From Flavobacteriales bacterium UBA972 (GTDB lineage: Bacteria; Bacteroidota; Bacteroidia; Flavobacteriales; Schleiferiaceae): a stretch of DNA of 64,000 nucleotides. The stretch spans positions 23,204-87,203 of the forward strand of contig DBBY01000038.1 of NCBI GenBank assembly GCA_002292855.1, read 5' to 3'. Positions 23,050 to 32,425 of the stretch are shown one piece after another. Under the pieces are notes generated by a model. It searched no databases. It had not been told where the DNA came from and worked only from the letters and a program-made list of their open reading frames with translations. Both the position numbers and the translations under genes were made by a program. Position 1 is the stretch's first letter. Each line of letters opens with the position of its first letter.

Positions 23050-23952
23050 ATGTCATTGTTTGGACTCGCTAAAACCAAGGAAGCCCTTTTTGCTGGAATC
23101 AGCAAATTGTTTGGCGGCAAATCGGTTGTGGACTCCGCGACCCTCGATGCCCTTGAAGAAGCGCTGATTTCGGCCGACGTGGGAGTCGAAACATCCGTCA
23201 GGCTGGTAGAGGCGGTCGAGGCAAGGGTGGCTAAGGACAAGTACGTCGACGAAGAGGGCCTTAAAGAGCTCATTCGAAACGAATTGGCCGATCAGTTTGC
23301 CCAATGGGCAGCAATTAAGCCGGTGGATATTCCCGCAGGCCAGCCCATGGTGGTTCTGGTGGTCGGTGTTAATGGCGTAGGCAAAACCACTACCGTAGGC
23401 AAGCTTGCCAAGAAATTCCGAAGCGAAGGCCATGCGGTTGTTTTGGGTGCCGCAGACACCTTCCGCGCCGCGGCAGTAGACCAACTCAGAATTTGGGCCG
23501 ACCGTTCGGGAGCCACCTTTGTGGAGAAGGGTATGAACACCGACCCTGCAGCGGTTGCCTATGCGGCAGTAGAGGCGGGAGTCCGCAACGGTGGAGGCGT
23601 AGTGCTGGTGGACACCGCAGGCCGGCTTCACAACAAGGTTAATCTGATGAACGAGCTGGGCAAGATCCGCCGAGTAATGGAGAAAGTCGTGGTGGGCGCG
23701 CCCCACGAGACCTGGCTGGTCCTCGACGCTTCCACAGGCCAAAATGCTGTTAATCAGGCTCTTGAATTCTCTAAGGTCACGCCATTAACGGGCCTAATTT
23801 TGACCAAAATGGACGGAACGGCCAGAGGCGGAGTGGTGCTGGCCATCGCAGAAAAGCTCAGGGTGCCCCTGCGTTATATTGGAGTAGGAGAAGGGGTCGA
23901 TGACCTTCAGGAATTCGATGCCAAGAACTTTCTCAAGGCCCTCTTGAGCTAA
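23050..23952 (+). CDS. ftsY: Signal recognition particle receptor FtsY
   Basis: A 300-aa SRP-type GTPase that docks ribosome-SRP complexes at the membrane. The N domain helices (about 1-95) lead to the G domain: [15 protein letters not shown] (P-loop), [16 protein letters not shown], and [10 protein letters not shown]. It lacks the long acidic A domain of E. coli FtsY, as in most bacteria outside the proteobacteria. It begins only 13 bp after the terminator of the ribosomal operon, so its promoter must sit within or just before that terminator. Confidence 0.97.
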   Translation: MSLFGLAKTKEALFAGISKLFGGKSVVDSATLDALEEALISADVGVETSVRLVEAVEARVAKDKYVDEEGLKELIRNELADQFAQWAAIKPVDIPAGQPMVVLVVGVNGVGKTTTVGKLAKKFRSEGHAVVLGAADTFRAAAVDQLRIWADRSGATFVEKGMNTDPAAVAYAAVEAGVRNGGGVVLVDTAGRLHNKVNLMNELGKIRRVMEKVVVGAPHETWLVLDASTGQNAVNQALEFSKVTPLTGLILTKMDGTARGGVVLAIAEKLRVPLRYIGVGEGVDDLQEFDAKNFLKALLS

Positions 23953-23984
23953 GTCGAAATCCATAATTTCTGAATAAAATCACT

Positions 23985-24755
23985 ATGAAGACCAAAGCCG
24001 AAATCACCGCCAATTGGTTGCCTCGCTACACCGGGGTGGCCGTTGATGAAATGTCGGACTACGTCCTGCTTACCAATTTTAACGAATACCTGCACCGATT
24101 TGTCGCTATGACGGGTGGGCATATTGTAGACGCCAACCGCAGCATGCCCAGTGCTCAGGGCCAGGGCATGACCCTGATCAATTTTGGAATGGGCAGTCCC
24201 AATGCAGCGACCGTCTGTGACTTGCTTAGCGTAGTACAGCCCAAGGCCATCCTTTTTTTGGGCAAATGCGGAGGGCTGCGCGAGCGAACCAAGGTGGGCG
24301 ACTTCATCCTCCCCATCGGCGCAATCCGCGGAGAAGGGGCCTCAGACTCCTACTTTCCCTCTGAAGTGCCTTCCTTGCCTGCATTCATGCTGCAGCGCGC
24401 CACCTCGCACGTAATTCGAAACCGCAATCTGGACTACTGGACGGGTACCGTCTACACCACCAACCGAAGAGTTTGGGAGCACGACGAGGAATTCAAGGAA
24501 TACCTTCGCGTGGTCCGCGCTCTTGCCATCGACATGGAGACGGCCACACTGTTCTCCGCCGGCTTTCACAACCGCCTCAACCTAGGCGCCCTTCTTCTGG
24601 TGTCGGACCAGCCAATGACCCCTGAGGGCGTAAAGACCAGCGACAGCGACGCCAAGGTGTCGTCAGACTATGTGGGCACCCACATTAGCATTGGAATTGA
24701 AACCCTTGAAGAGATTATGAATCAGGGTCTTTCAGTAAGACACTTAAAGTTTTAA
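23985..24755 (+). CDS. AMP nucleosidase (short form)
   Basis: A 256-aa phosphorylase-fold enzyme that hydrolyses AMP to adenine and ribose 5-phosphate. INFGMGSPNAATVCDLL, LFLGKCGGLRE, FILPIGAIRGEGASDSY and AIDMETATLFSAG are nucleoside phosphorylase-type signatures; the last holds the ribose-binding ME. Unlike the E. coli enzyme (about 480 aa), it lacks the N-terminal regulatory domain, as is usual in Bacteroidota. Gaps are 32 bp from ftsY and 9 bp to rimO, so an operon is likely. Confidence 0.88.
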   Translation: MKTKAEITANWLPRYTGVAVDEMSDYVLLTNFNEYLHRFVAMTGGHIVDANRSMPSAQGQGMTLINFGMGSPNAATVCDLLSVVQPKAILFLGKCGGLRERTKVGDFILPIGAIRGEGASDSYFPSEVPSLPAFMLQRATSHVIRNRNLDYWTGTVYTTNRRVWEHDEEFKEYLRVVRALAIDMETATLFSAGFHNRLNLGALLLVSDQPMTPEGVKTSDSDAKVSSDYVGTHISIGIETLEEIMNQGLSVRHLKF

Positions 24756-24764
24756 TACAAGCAT

Positions 24765-26066
24765 ATGCGCACCAAGTCCGCGGCGAAAAACCGCATCAAC
24801 GTCATTACCCTAGGCTGTTCCAAAAACGTGTACGACAGCGAAATACTCATGGGGCAGCTCAAGGCATCGGGCAAGGACGTGGTGCACGAGCAAGAGGGGA
24901 GAATCGTGGTGATCAACACCTGCGGGTTTATTGAGAATGCCAAAGAGGAGTCGATCAATACCATTCTCGAAGCAGTGGGCGCCAAAGAGGCAGGCCTTAT
25001 CGACAAAATATTTGTCACCGGATGCCTGAGCGAGCGCTATAAACCAGACCTCGAGCGTGAAATTCCCAATGTGGACCAGTATTTTGGTACGCGCGACCTG
25101 CCGCTGCTGCTCAAGGCCCTCGGCGCGGACTACAAAAAGGAACTCGTTGGAGAGCGCCTCACTACTACTCCGCAGCATTTTGCCTACCTCAAAATATCCG
25201 AAGGATGCGACCGTCCCTGTTCGTTTTGCGCGATTCCGCTGATGCGGGGCAAACACCGATCCACCCCGATTGAGGACCTGGTTACCGAGGCCGAGAAGCT
25301 TGCGGCAAAGGGCGTGGTCGAGCTAATCCTCATCGCTCAGGACTTGACCTATTATGGCTTGGATATTTATGGTGAACGCCGTCTCGCAGAGCTGGTGACC
25401 GCACTCAGCGGGGTGGACGGAATCCAGTGGATCCGCCTGCACTACCTCTTTCCTACGGGCTTTCCCGAGGACGTGCTCGACGTAATTCGCGAGAACCCCA
25501 AGGTCTGCAGGTACATTGATATTCCTCTGCAGCATATTGCCGACGGCGTCCTTAAAAGCATGCGGCGCGGAACCACCCATGCCAAAACCGACCGCCTGCT
25601 CGAGGCGATGCGCGAGAAGGTTCCAGGAATCGCCATACGCACGACCTTGATTGTGGGCTACCCCGGCGAAACCGAAGCCGACTTTGAGGAGCTTGCCGAC
25701 TGGGTGCGCGTTCAACGCTTCGAACGCCTGGGCGTATTCACCTACAGCCATGAAGAGAACACCCATGCCTTTGGCCTAAAAGACGACGTTCCCCAAGAGG
25801 TGAAGCATGGTCGCCAGCAGGCAATTATGGAGATCCAGCGGGAGATTTCCCTTGAGCGCAACGAGTCGCTTATTGGGCAAACGCTAACGGTAATCATCGA
25901 CCGAACCGAGGGAGATACCTTCGTCGGCAGGACGGAGTTCGACTCCCCTGACGTTGACAATGAGGTGCGCATTGAGGCTCCGGGCATTCATTTGAAGCAC
26001 GGGACCTTCGTTACGGCCCGGATTACTGGGGCTACGGAGTACGACCTAGAGGGCATTTTGCTCTAG
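24765..26066 (+). CDS. rimO: Ribosomal protein S12 methylthiotransferase RimO
   Basis: A 433-aa radical-SAM enzyme that methylthiolates Asp in ribosomal protein S12. The N-terminal cluster-binding domain has three cysteines in LGCSKN, NTCGFI and TGCLSER. The radical-SAM motif is CDRPCSFCAIP (Cx3Cx2C). A TRAM domain forms the last 70 residues. RimO rather than MiaB is indicated by LGCSKNVYDSEILMG and the GKHRSTPIEDL region. Confidence 0.95.
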   Translation: MRTKSAAKNRINVITLGCSKNVYDSEILMGQLKASGKDVVHEQEGRIVVINTCGFIENAKEESINTILEAVGAKEAGLIDKIFVTGCLSERYKPDLEREIPNVDQYFGTRDLPLLLKALGADYKKELVGERLTTTPQHFAYLKISEGCDRPCSFCAIPLMRGKHRSTPIEDLVTEAEKLAAKGVVELILIAQDLTYYGLDIYGERRLAELVTALSGVDGIQWIRLHYLFPTGFPEDVLDVIRENPKVCRYIDIPLQHIADGVLKSMRRGTTHAKTDRLLEAMREKVPGIAIRTTLIVGYPGETEADFEELADWVRVQRFERLGVFTYSHEENTHAFGLKDDVPQEVKHGRQQAIMEIQREISLERNESLIGQTLTVIIDRTEGDTFVGRTEFDSPDVDNEVRIEAPGIHLKHGTFVTARITGATEYDLEGILL

Positions 26067-26162
26067 GGTAATTCGGGACATTCCGCCCTTTAGGCTATAG
26101 AGTTAGGGGTGCTCTGTTAACAACTTCAAGCGTTTTAAACCCTTGGTTTGGGGCCCATATGC

Positions 26163-26170
26163 TACCTTTA
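26163..26170 (+). promoter_or_regulatory. Candidate -7 box (TACCTTTA) before dnaE
   Basis: TACCTTTA differs from TAnnTTTG at the last base, has a TTG 17 nt upstream (26143-26145), and lies 10 nt before the dnaE ATG. The short distance implies a very short leader. Confidence 0.35.
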
Positions 26171-26180
26171 GGTTTAGCCC

Positions 26181-29100
26181 ATGTACCTCGTATTTGACAC
26201 CGAAACCACCGGACTTCCAAGGGATTGGAATGCTCCTCTAAGTGATTTAAGCAACTGGCCGAGGGTGGTTCAGCTCGCTTGGCAGCTTCACGGTCAAGAC
26301 GGGGAGTTAATCGAGGCTCGCGACTACCTTATTTGCCCAGAGGGATTCAACATACCCTTTGGTTCCCAAGAAATTCATGGAATCAGCACCGAACTTGCTC
26401 GAGCGCAGGGACATCCGCTGACGGCAGCCCTCGACGCCTTTCGGGCGGCCTTGAGTCAGACCTCCTTCATGGTTGGGCACAACCTGAAGTTTGACCTGAA
26501 TGTGCTTGGCGCAGAATTTTTGCGAATCGGCCTTGAACCCGATTGGATGCAATTGCCCGTAATCGATACCATGACGCCCCAAACGGCTGCTCTGGTGGGC
26601 ATTCCGGGGCGAGGCGGATTCAAGCCAGCAAAACTCACGGAACTCCACAGTACGCTGTTCAATGCACCCTTTGTGGAGGCTCACAATGCGACCGCTGACG
26701 TGGAGGCCACCGCTCGCTGCTTTTGGGAACTGACTCGCCGCCGTCATTGGCAAGCTGCAGACCTGGGCATGGAGCAAGCCCAACTCGACCGCTACGTTGC
26801 AGCCCATCCCCAGGAAATCCTGCCCATTGGAATCAAGCACCGCGACCTCAAAAAAGCCAGTGCCGACCTCAAGGCTGGCCTTCAAGAGGCTGCGCCATCC
26901 TCGGCTGCTGAGCCGTCCTCGGCCGCTGCGCCGACGACCGCAAACCCCGACGCCGCCGAGCCAGGGCCTGGCGGGCCGCTTGAAGCGGCTCCCGACGGAA
27001 TTCCCTTTTTTCACCTTCACGTGCACAGCCAGTTCAGCGTGCTGCAGGCCACGACCAAGGTTCCGGAGCTTATTAAGCGTGCCGCCGACGACGGTCAGCC
27101 CGCGGTAGCCCTCACGGACTTGGGCAACATGATGGGTGCCTTTCAGTTTGTGCAGGGAGTTCAGGCGCACAATAAGAACCGTCCGGAGGGAAGCCCCGAG
27201 CTCAAAGCCATTGTGGGCATTGACGCCTACCTCTGCCGCAACCACTTGGACCGCAGCCAAAAAGACGACGGCTTCCAGATTCCGCTGCTGGCCAAGAACA
27301 AGCAGGGCTACCACAACCTGGCTAAACTCAGTTCCATCGCCTACATCGAGGGCTTCTACTACCTGCCGCGCATTGACCGCGACCTGCTTTTGGCCCACCG
27401 CGAGGGCCTGATGGTGACAACCGGCGGAATCATGGGTGAAGTTCCCCAGCTCATCCTCAATGTGGGCGAGAAGCAGGCCGAGGAGGCTTTTTTATGGTGG
27501 AAGAAGGAATTTGGTTCGGATTTCTACGCCGAAATCAACCGACACGGCCTCCCGGAGGAGGATGCCGTCAACGAGGTACTAAAGCGCTTCTGTATTGAGC
27601 ACGGGGTCAAGGCGGTTGCGGCCAACAACTGCTTCTACCTCAACGAGGCCCAGGCCGAGGCGCACGACGTGCTGCTCTGCGTCAAGGAGTCCGAGAAAAA
27701 GTCGACTCCCATCGGGCGCGGGCGCGGATTCCGCTACGGATTCCCCAACAGCAAGTTCTACCTCACGACGCAAGAAGAGATGCGCCAGCGCTTCGCAGAC
27801 TGGCCAGAGGCCCTGGAGAATCTAGGCGAAATACTGGCCAAGGTGGAGAACTATGGGCTTGCACGAGACGTGCTCCTGCCCAATTTTGAGATTCCGAGTG
27901 AATTTTTGAATCCCGAAGACGCCCAAGATGGGGGCAAACGGGGAGAAAACGCCTACCTGCGGCACCTGACCTACCTGGGTGCCGCCAAGCGTTACGGTGA
28001 GCCCCTCGACCAAGAAATTGTGGAGCGTCTTGATTTTGAACTTGAAACCATTGAGCGCACCGGCTACCCAGGCTACTTCTTGATTGTGCAGGATTTTTGC
28101 CGTGCGGCACGCGAAATGCAGGTCAGCGTCGGGCCCGGTCGAGGTTCTGCTGCTGGCTCGGCCGTTGCCTATGCCACGGGAATCACCAACGTCGACCCAA
28201 TCAAGTACGACCTACTTTTTGAGCGATTCTTGAATCCCGACCGGGTGAGTTTGCCCGATATCGACATTGATTTTGACGATCGCGGCCGCGATCGGGTAAT
28301 TCAGTACGTCATTGATAAGTACGGATCAAACCAAGTTGCGCAGATCATCACCTATGGGTCCATGGCAGCAAAGTCCGCCATAAAAGACGCGGGCCGTGCC
28401 CTGGATCTCCCCTACGACGACGCCGACAAACTGACGAAGTCCGTGCCCGACAACTCTACGTTACAAGTTTTACTGGATTCCGACGACGCAACCATCCGCG
28501 ATAAGTTCCGCAACGAAGACTACGACAAGGCGGTTGCTCTACGCACAATGGCCAAGGGCAATGACCTCAAGGCCGCAACCCTCAAGCAGGCTAAGGTGCT
28601 CGAGGGATCGCTGAGGAATTTGGGCATTCATGCCTGCGGGGTCATCATAACGCCGGGCGACATTCGCGAGCTCATACCAGTGACCACGGCCAAAGAAAGC
28701 TCGATGTGGACCACCCAATTTGACAACGCAGCGGTTGAATCGGCGGGGCTGCTCAAAATGGACTTCTTGGGACTCAAAACCCTCACGCTGATCAAGGACA
28801 GCGTGGAGCTGGTGCGCAAGCGCCACGGAATCGACATTGACATTGAGGCCATTCCGCTCGACGACGTGGCCACCTACGAGCTCTTTCAGCGGGGCGACAC
28901 GGTGGGTATTTTTCAGTACGAATCCCTTGGGATGCAAAAGCACCTCAAGGACCTCAAGCCCACGGTTTTTGGCGATTTGATTGCCATGAACGCCCTCTAC
29001 CGTCCGGGCCCAATGGAGTACATCCCCAGCTTCATTCGCCGAAAGCACGGTACCGAGGCCATCTCCTACGACGTTCCGGGCATGGAGGAGTTTCTCAAGG

Positions 29101-30596
29101 AAACCTACGGAATCACGGTCTATCAGGAGCAGGTAATGCAGCTCTCGCAAAAACTAGCCGGATTCACCAAGGGCGAGGCCGATATGCTGCGCAAGGCCAT
29201 GGGTAAAAAAATCAAGGCAGTTCTCGACCAGATGAAGCCCAAGTTTACTGCGGGCGGTGCAGAGCGCGGGCACCCCGAAGCGGTTTTGGAGAAAATATGG
29301 AAGGACTGGGAGGCCTTTGCCCTCTATGCCTTCAACAAGTCGCACTCCACCTGCTATGCTTGGATTGCCTACCAAACGGCCTACTTAAAGGCGAACTACC
29401 CTGCAGAATACATGGCTGCCGTGCTGTCCAACAACATGAACGACATCAAGCAGGTGACCTTCTTCATGGAGGAGTGCAAGCGCATGAAGCTGCCTGTTTT
29501 GGGCCCTGACGTCAATGAATCCGAGGGCACCTTCACGGTCAATAGCGAGGGCGCCCTTCGATTCGGACTCCTTGGCATGAAGGGGGTAGGGGGGTCTGCA
29601 GTGGACTTTTTGCTTGCAAACCGAGCCGCTAAGGGGTCCTTCACGAGCGTTTTTGACGTAGCCCGCCGCCTTGATCTTAGGCTGGTCAACAAAGGCACAT
29701 GGGAATCCTTGGCCTTAGGCGGAGCCTTTGATCGCTTTGACGGAATCCACCGCGCGATGTTTTTTGCCGAAGAGTCCGACGGCCGTCCTTTTGTGGAGCG
29801 ACTCCGACGCTACGGGCAGGCCTACCAGGACCAGCTCAATTCCGCCCAAGTAAGTCTCTTTGGCGAAGACAGTGGGGTAGATACTCCCGAGCCGGCACTG
29901 CCGCAGGTTGCGCCTTGGAACAACTTGGAGCTGCTCAAGCGCGAGAAGGAGGTAATTGGCATCTACGTGAGTGCGCATCCCCTGGATGCTCATCGTTTTG
30001 AGCTCCAAACCTTTAGAAAGCACAGCGTGGAGGAGCTGTCGTCGCTGGAGGCTTTTGTAGACGGCAAAGGCGCTCGAGAATTTGCGGTTGCCGGAATCAT
30101 TACCAATGCCCAGGTGCGTACTACCCGAACGGGCCGAGAGATGGGGAGTTTTGTGCTTGAAGACGTCGACGGCTCCACCGAATTTGTCGTTTTTGGCCAG
30201 CAGTTTCTCGAGCTTCGGAGCTTTTTTGTGAACGACCTCATGGTTTTGGTCCGTGGTCGGGTGCAGCGCCCGGCATGGGCTCGCGACGAGGGTCAAGCCA
30301 AACTAGTGGCCGACATTCACAAAATTCAGCTCCTGAGCGAGCTTTTTGACCGTGAAGCGCGGGGACTTACCCTCTATGCTGCCGTGCAAGACATCAATCC
30401 CAGTACCTGGGGAGAGCTTTCGAACATTTTGGGTTCCAGCCCCGGCAAGCAGCGTCTGCAGTTTCACATTGGAGACGCGGCCAGTCAGACCCAGCTGCGC
30501 ATGCCCAGCCGCGGGCGCGGAGTGCAGATTACTCCGGAACTTTTGGCGGACCTCGATCAACTAAAGCACTTTCACGCCGCAGTGCGCCTGGATTAG
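26181..30596 (+). CDS. dnaE: DNA polymerase III alpha subunit with fused DnaQ-like exonuclease
   Basis: Replicative polymerase of 1471 aa. Residues about 1-190 are a DEDDh 3'-5' exonuclease: FDTETTGLP (Asp7, Glu9), GHNLKFDLNVL and AHNATADVEATARC. An Ala/Pro/Ser linker (about 230-272) with internal repeats follows. Then the PHP domain opens with FFHLHVHSQFS (His278, 280, 282), the polymerase core has GPGRGSAAGSAVAYA and PDIDIDFDD (Asp693, Asp695), and the C-terminal OB domain has VRTTRTGREMGSFVLED. Fusion of proofreader and polymerase in one chain is known from related Bacteroidota and would remove the need for a separate epsilon subunit at the fork. Confidence 0.96.
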   Translation: MYLVFDTETTGLPRDWNAPLSDLSNWPRVVQLAWQLHGQDGELIEARDYLICPEGFNIPFGSQEIHGISTELARAQGHPLTAALDAFRAALSQTSFMVGHNLKFDLNVLGAEFLRIGLEPDWMQLPVIDTMTPQTAALVGIPGRGGFKPAKLTELHSTLFNAPFVEAHNATADVEATARCFWELTRRRHWQAADLGMEQAQLDRYVAAHPQEILPIGIKHRDLKKASADLKAGLQEAAPSSAAEPSSAAAPTTANPDAAEPGPGGPLEAAPDGIPFFHLHVHSQFSVLQATTKVPELIKRAADDGQPAVALTDLGNMMGAFQFVQGVQAHNKNRPEGSPELKAIVGIDAYLCRNHLDRSQKDDGFQIPLLAKNKQGYHNLAKLSSIAYIEGFYYLPRIDRDLLLAHREGLMVTTGGIMGEVPQLILNVGEKQAEEAFLWWKKEFGSDFYAEINRHGLPEEDAVNEVLKRFCIEHGVKAVAANNCFYLNEAQAEAHDVLLCVKESEKKSTPIGRGRGFRYGFPNSKFYLTTQEEMRQRFADWPEALENLGEILAKVENYGLARDVLLPNFEIPSEFLNPEDAQDGGKRGENAYLRHLTYLGAAKRYGEPLDQEIVERLDFELETIERTGYPGYFLIVQDFCRAAREMQVSVGPGRGSAAGSAVAYATGITNVDPIKYDLLFERFLNPDRVSLPDIDIDFDDRGRDRVIQYVIDKYGSNQVAQIITYGSMAAKSAIKDAGRALDLPYDDADKLTKSVPDNSTLQVLLDSDDATIRDKFRNEDYDKAVALRTMAKGNDLKAATLKQAKVLEGSLRNLGIHACGVIITPGDIRELIPVTTAKESSMWTTQFDNAAVESAGLLKMDFLGLKTLTLIKDSVELVRKRHGIDIDIEAIPLDDVATYELFQRGDTVGIFQYESLGMQKHLKDLKPTVFGDLIAMNALYRPGPMEYIPSFIRRKHGTEAISYDVPGMEEFLKETYGITVYQEQVMQLSQKLAGFTKGEADMLRKAMGKKIKAVLDQMKPKFTAGGAERGHPEAVLEKIWKDWEAFALYAFNKSHSTCYAWIAYQTAYLKANYPAEYMAAVLSNNMNDIKQVTFFMEECKRMKLPVLGPDVNESEGTFTVNSEGALRFGLLGMKGVGGSAVDFLLANRAAKGSFTSVFDVARRLDLRLVNKGTWESLALGGAFDRFDGIHRAMFFAEESDGRPFVERLRRYGQAYQDQLNSAQVSLFGEDSGVDTPEPALPQVAPWNNLELLKREKEVIGIYVSAHPLDAHRFELQTFRKHSVEELSSLEAFVDGKGAREFAVAGIITNAQVRTTRTGREMGSFVLEDVDGSTEFVVFGQQFLELRSFFVNDLMVLVRGRVQRPAWARDEGQAKLVADIHKIQLLSELFDREARGLTLYAAVQDINPSTWGELSNILGSSPGKQRLQFHIGDAASQTQLRMPSRGRGVQITPELLADLDQLKHFHAAVRLD

Positions 30597-30599
30597 ACC

Positions 30600-31280
30600 A
30601 TGAAGACCCTAGCTACCGTTCTGATTTTTTGCCTTGCTGTGGCCTCTGCTACCGCCCAGAATGCGGTCGATGCGCAAGGCCGCCGAAACGGTGCATGGTC
30701 TGCTAAGTACCCTAGTGGCCAGCCGCGCTATGAGGGCACTTTTGATGCGGGCGTTCCAGTGGGGCGTTTTGTCTACTACCACGAGAATGGTTTTCGAAGT
30801 GCCCAGATGGACTATCGGGGCCGCACGGGACTCTGCATGTCGGAACAGTTTGACGACAAGGGCAAGCTCATGGCTCGGGGAAAGTACCAGTCCGACCGAC
30901 TGCGCGACAGCGTTTGGACCATTTATGCCTTTGACGGTACTCGCTTGGAGCTTGCGACCTATGCGGCCGGCGAGCTACAGGGTGCCTACACCATGTTTTA
31001 CCCAGACGGGCAGGTGATGGAGCGCGGGGAATATGCCAAAGGCCTAAAAACCGGAGTTTGGACCCGCTTTAGCGACGTTGGCGCCAAGGAGCGAATCGCA
31101 ACCTACGCAGAGGGCATGCTGCAGGGTACCTGGACCGAGTTTGATTCCAACGGCCGCACGTCGGTGGTGGGAAGCTACCGCAACGACCTGCGCGAGGGCA
31201 AGTGGAATTATTTGGAGCGCGGCGTTTTGCTGCGTTCTGAGGTTTACCGGCGCGGAATTCTTCAAGATCCTTCGAAGTAG
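30600..31280 (+). CDS. Secreted MORN-like repeat protein
   Basis: A 226-aa exported protein (signal MKTLATVLIFCLAVASATAQ). The mature part is seven or so repeats of the MORN-variant type: G-x-W-x-x-x-Y-P-S-G-Q-x-x-Y-E-G-x-F, seen as GAWSAKYPSGQPRYEG, GAYTMFYPDGQVMERG and GTWTEFDSNGRTSVVG. This is the variant repeat found in proteins labelled YwqK-family antitoxin; there is no toxin gene next to it, so an antitoxin role is unsupported. It starts 3 bp after dnaE, and its stop overlaps the mnmA start by 1 bp. Confidence 0.8.
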   Translation: MKTLATVLIFCLAVASATAQNAVDAQGRRNGAWSAKYPSGQPRYEGTFDAGVPVGRFVYYHENGFRSAQMDYRGRTGLCMSEQFDDKGKLMARGKYQSDRLRDSVWTIYAFDGTRLELATYAAGELQGAYTMFYPDGQVMERGEYAKGLKTGVWTRFSDVGAKERIATYAEGMLQGTWTEFDSNGRTSVVGSYRNDLREGKWNYLERGVLLRSEVYRRGILQDPSK

Positions 31281-32425
31281 TGGCTCGTGTAGTGGTTGGT
31301 TTGTCGGGCGGGGTGGATTCCTCGGTGGCTGCCCTTTTGATGCAGCAGACTGGCCACGAGGTCATTGGAATTTTTATGCGCAACTGGAACGATGCCTCTC
31401 CCACGCTGGAGCAGGAGTGTCCTTGGATTGAGGATTCCAACGACGCCTTGCTGGTGGCCGAGAAGCTGGGTATTCCTTTTCAGGTGCTGGATTTGTCTCA
31501 GGAGTACAAGGTGCGCATTGTGGATTATATGTTTGCGGAGTACCAGGCTGGCCGCACTCCGAACCCCGACGTGCTGTGCAACAGGGAGATCAAGTTTGAT
31601 CTTTTTTTGGAGGCCGCTCGAAGGCTTGGCGCGGACTTTATCGCTACCGGGCACTATGCGCGCGTGGAGCAGGACGACCAGGGTAGGTATCGGTTGCGCG
31701 CGGGCCTCGATGCAGGCAAGGATCAATCCTATTTTTTATGCCAGCTGAGTCAGGATCAGCTTTCGGAGGCACTCTTCCCCATCGGCGGACTCCAGAAGTC
31801 TGAGGTGCGACGCCTTGCCGCCGAAGCAGGACTGGTCACCGCGGCCAAGCACGATTCTCAGGGACTTTGCTTTATTGGGCATGTGCGCCTTCCTGATTTT
31901 TTGCAGCAGCAGCTCAAACCCCGAGAGGGTCAGATTGTTGAAATTCCGCGGGATTCGGCCAAGCTGACTCCGGTTCCACGGGGCAAGCCATGGGACTTTG
32001 AGCCCCAAGACGGTGCGGTCGTTGGCCTGCACCAAGGTGCTCATTACTTCACCGTTGGCCAGCGCAAGGGACTTTTGGTGGGAGGGAAGCCTCTTCCGCT
32101 CTTTGTTTTGGCGACCGACGTAGTGCGCAATGTGGTCTACGTTGGCCAGGGCGAGGACCACCCCGGTTTGTACCGCAACGCCATCTGGATTGCCGCAGAA
32201 GACCTGCACTGGGTTCAGCCCTGGCGCGAGCTTGCCTCGGGAGAAAGGGCAACATACTCGCTACGGATTCGCTACCGTCAGGCCCTGGTCGAGGCAGAGC
32301 TTTGGAGGTCAGAGGGCGGACTCTGGATCGAATTCCGCAAACCCATGAAGGCTGTGGCTCCGGGGCAGTTTGCCGCCTGGTACGACGGCGGAGATTTAGT
32401 GGGCTCAGGAGTTATCTTTAGTTAA
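31280..32425 (+). CDS. mnmA: tRNA-specific 2-thiouridylase MnmA
   Basis: A 381-aa ATP-dependent enzyme that thiolates U34 of tRNA-Lys, -Glu and -Gln. The PP-loop GLSGGVDSSVAALLM, the family-specific NPDVLCNREIKFDLF with the first catalytic cysteine, and HDSQGLCFIG with the second are all present. The C-terminal beta-barrel covers about residues 290-381. GTG 31280 overlaps the preceding TAG, and its TAA overlaps the protease ATG, giving a tightly packed operon. Confidence 0.96.
   Translation: MARVVVGLSGGVDSSVAALLMQQTGHEVIGIFMRNWNDASPTLEQECPWIEDSNDALLVAEKLGIPFQVLDLSQEYKVRIVDYMFAEYQAGRTPNPDVLCNREIKFDLFLEAARRLGADFIATGHYARVEQDDQGRYRLRAGLDAGKDQSYFLCQLSQDQLSEALFPIGGLQKSEVRRLAAEAGLVTAAKHDSQGLCFIGHVRLPDFLQQQLKPREGQIVEIPRDSAKLTPVPRGKPWDFEPQDGAVVGLHQGAHYFTVGQRKGLLVGGKPLPLFVLATDVVRNVVYVGQGEDHPGLYRNAIWIAAEDLHWVQPWRELASGERATYSLRIRYRQALVEAELWRSEGGLWIEFRKPMKAVAPGQFAAWYDGGDLVGSGVIFS

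Noticed and set aside
26307..27398. 363-aa open frame on the minus strand opposite dnaE
   Set aside because: Antisense to the exonuclease, linker and PHP coding region of dnaE; composition reflects the codon bias of the sense gene and no domain is visible.
30600..31280. Toxin-antitoxin antitoxin (YwqK label)
   Set aside because: The MORN-like repeats are the source of that label, but there is a signal peptide and no toxin gene nearby.
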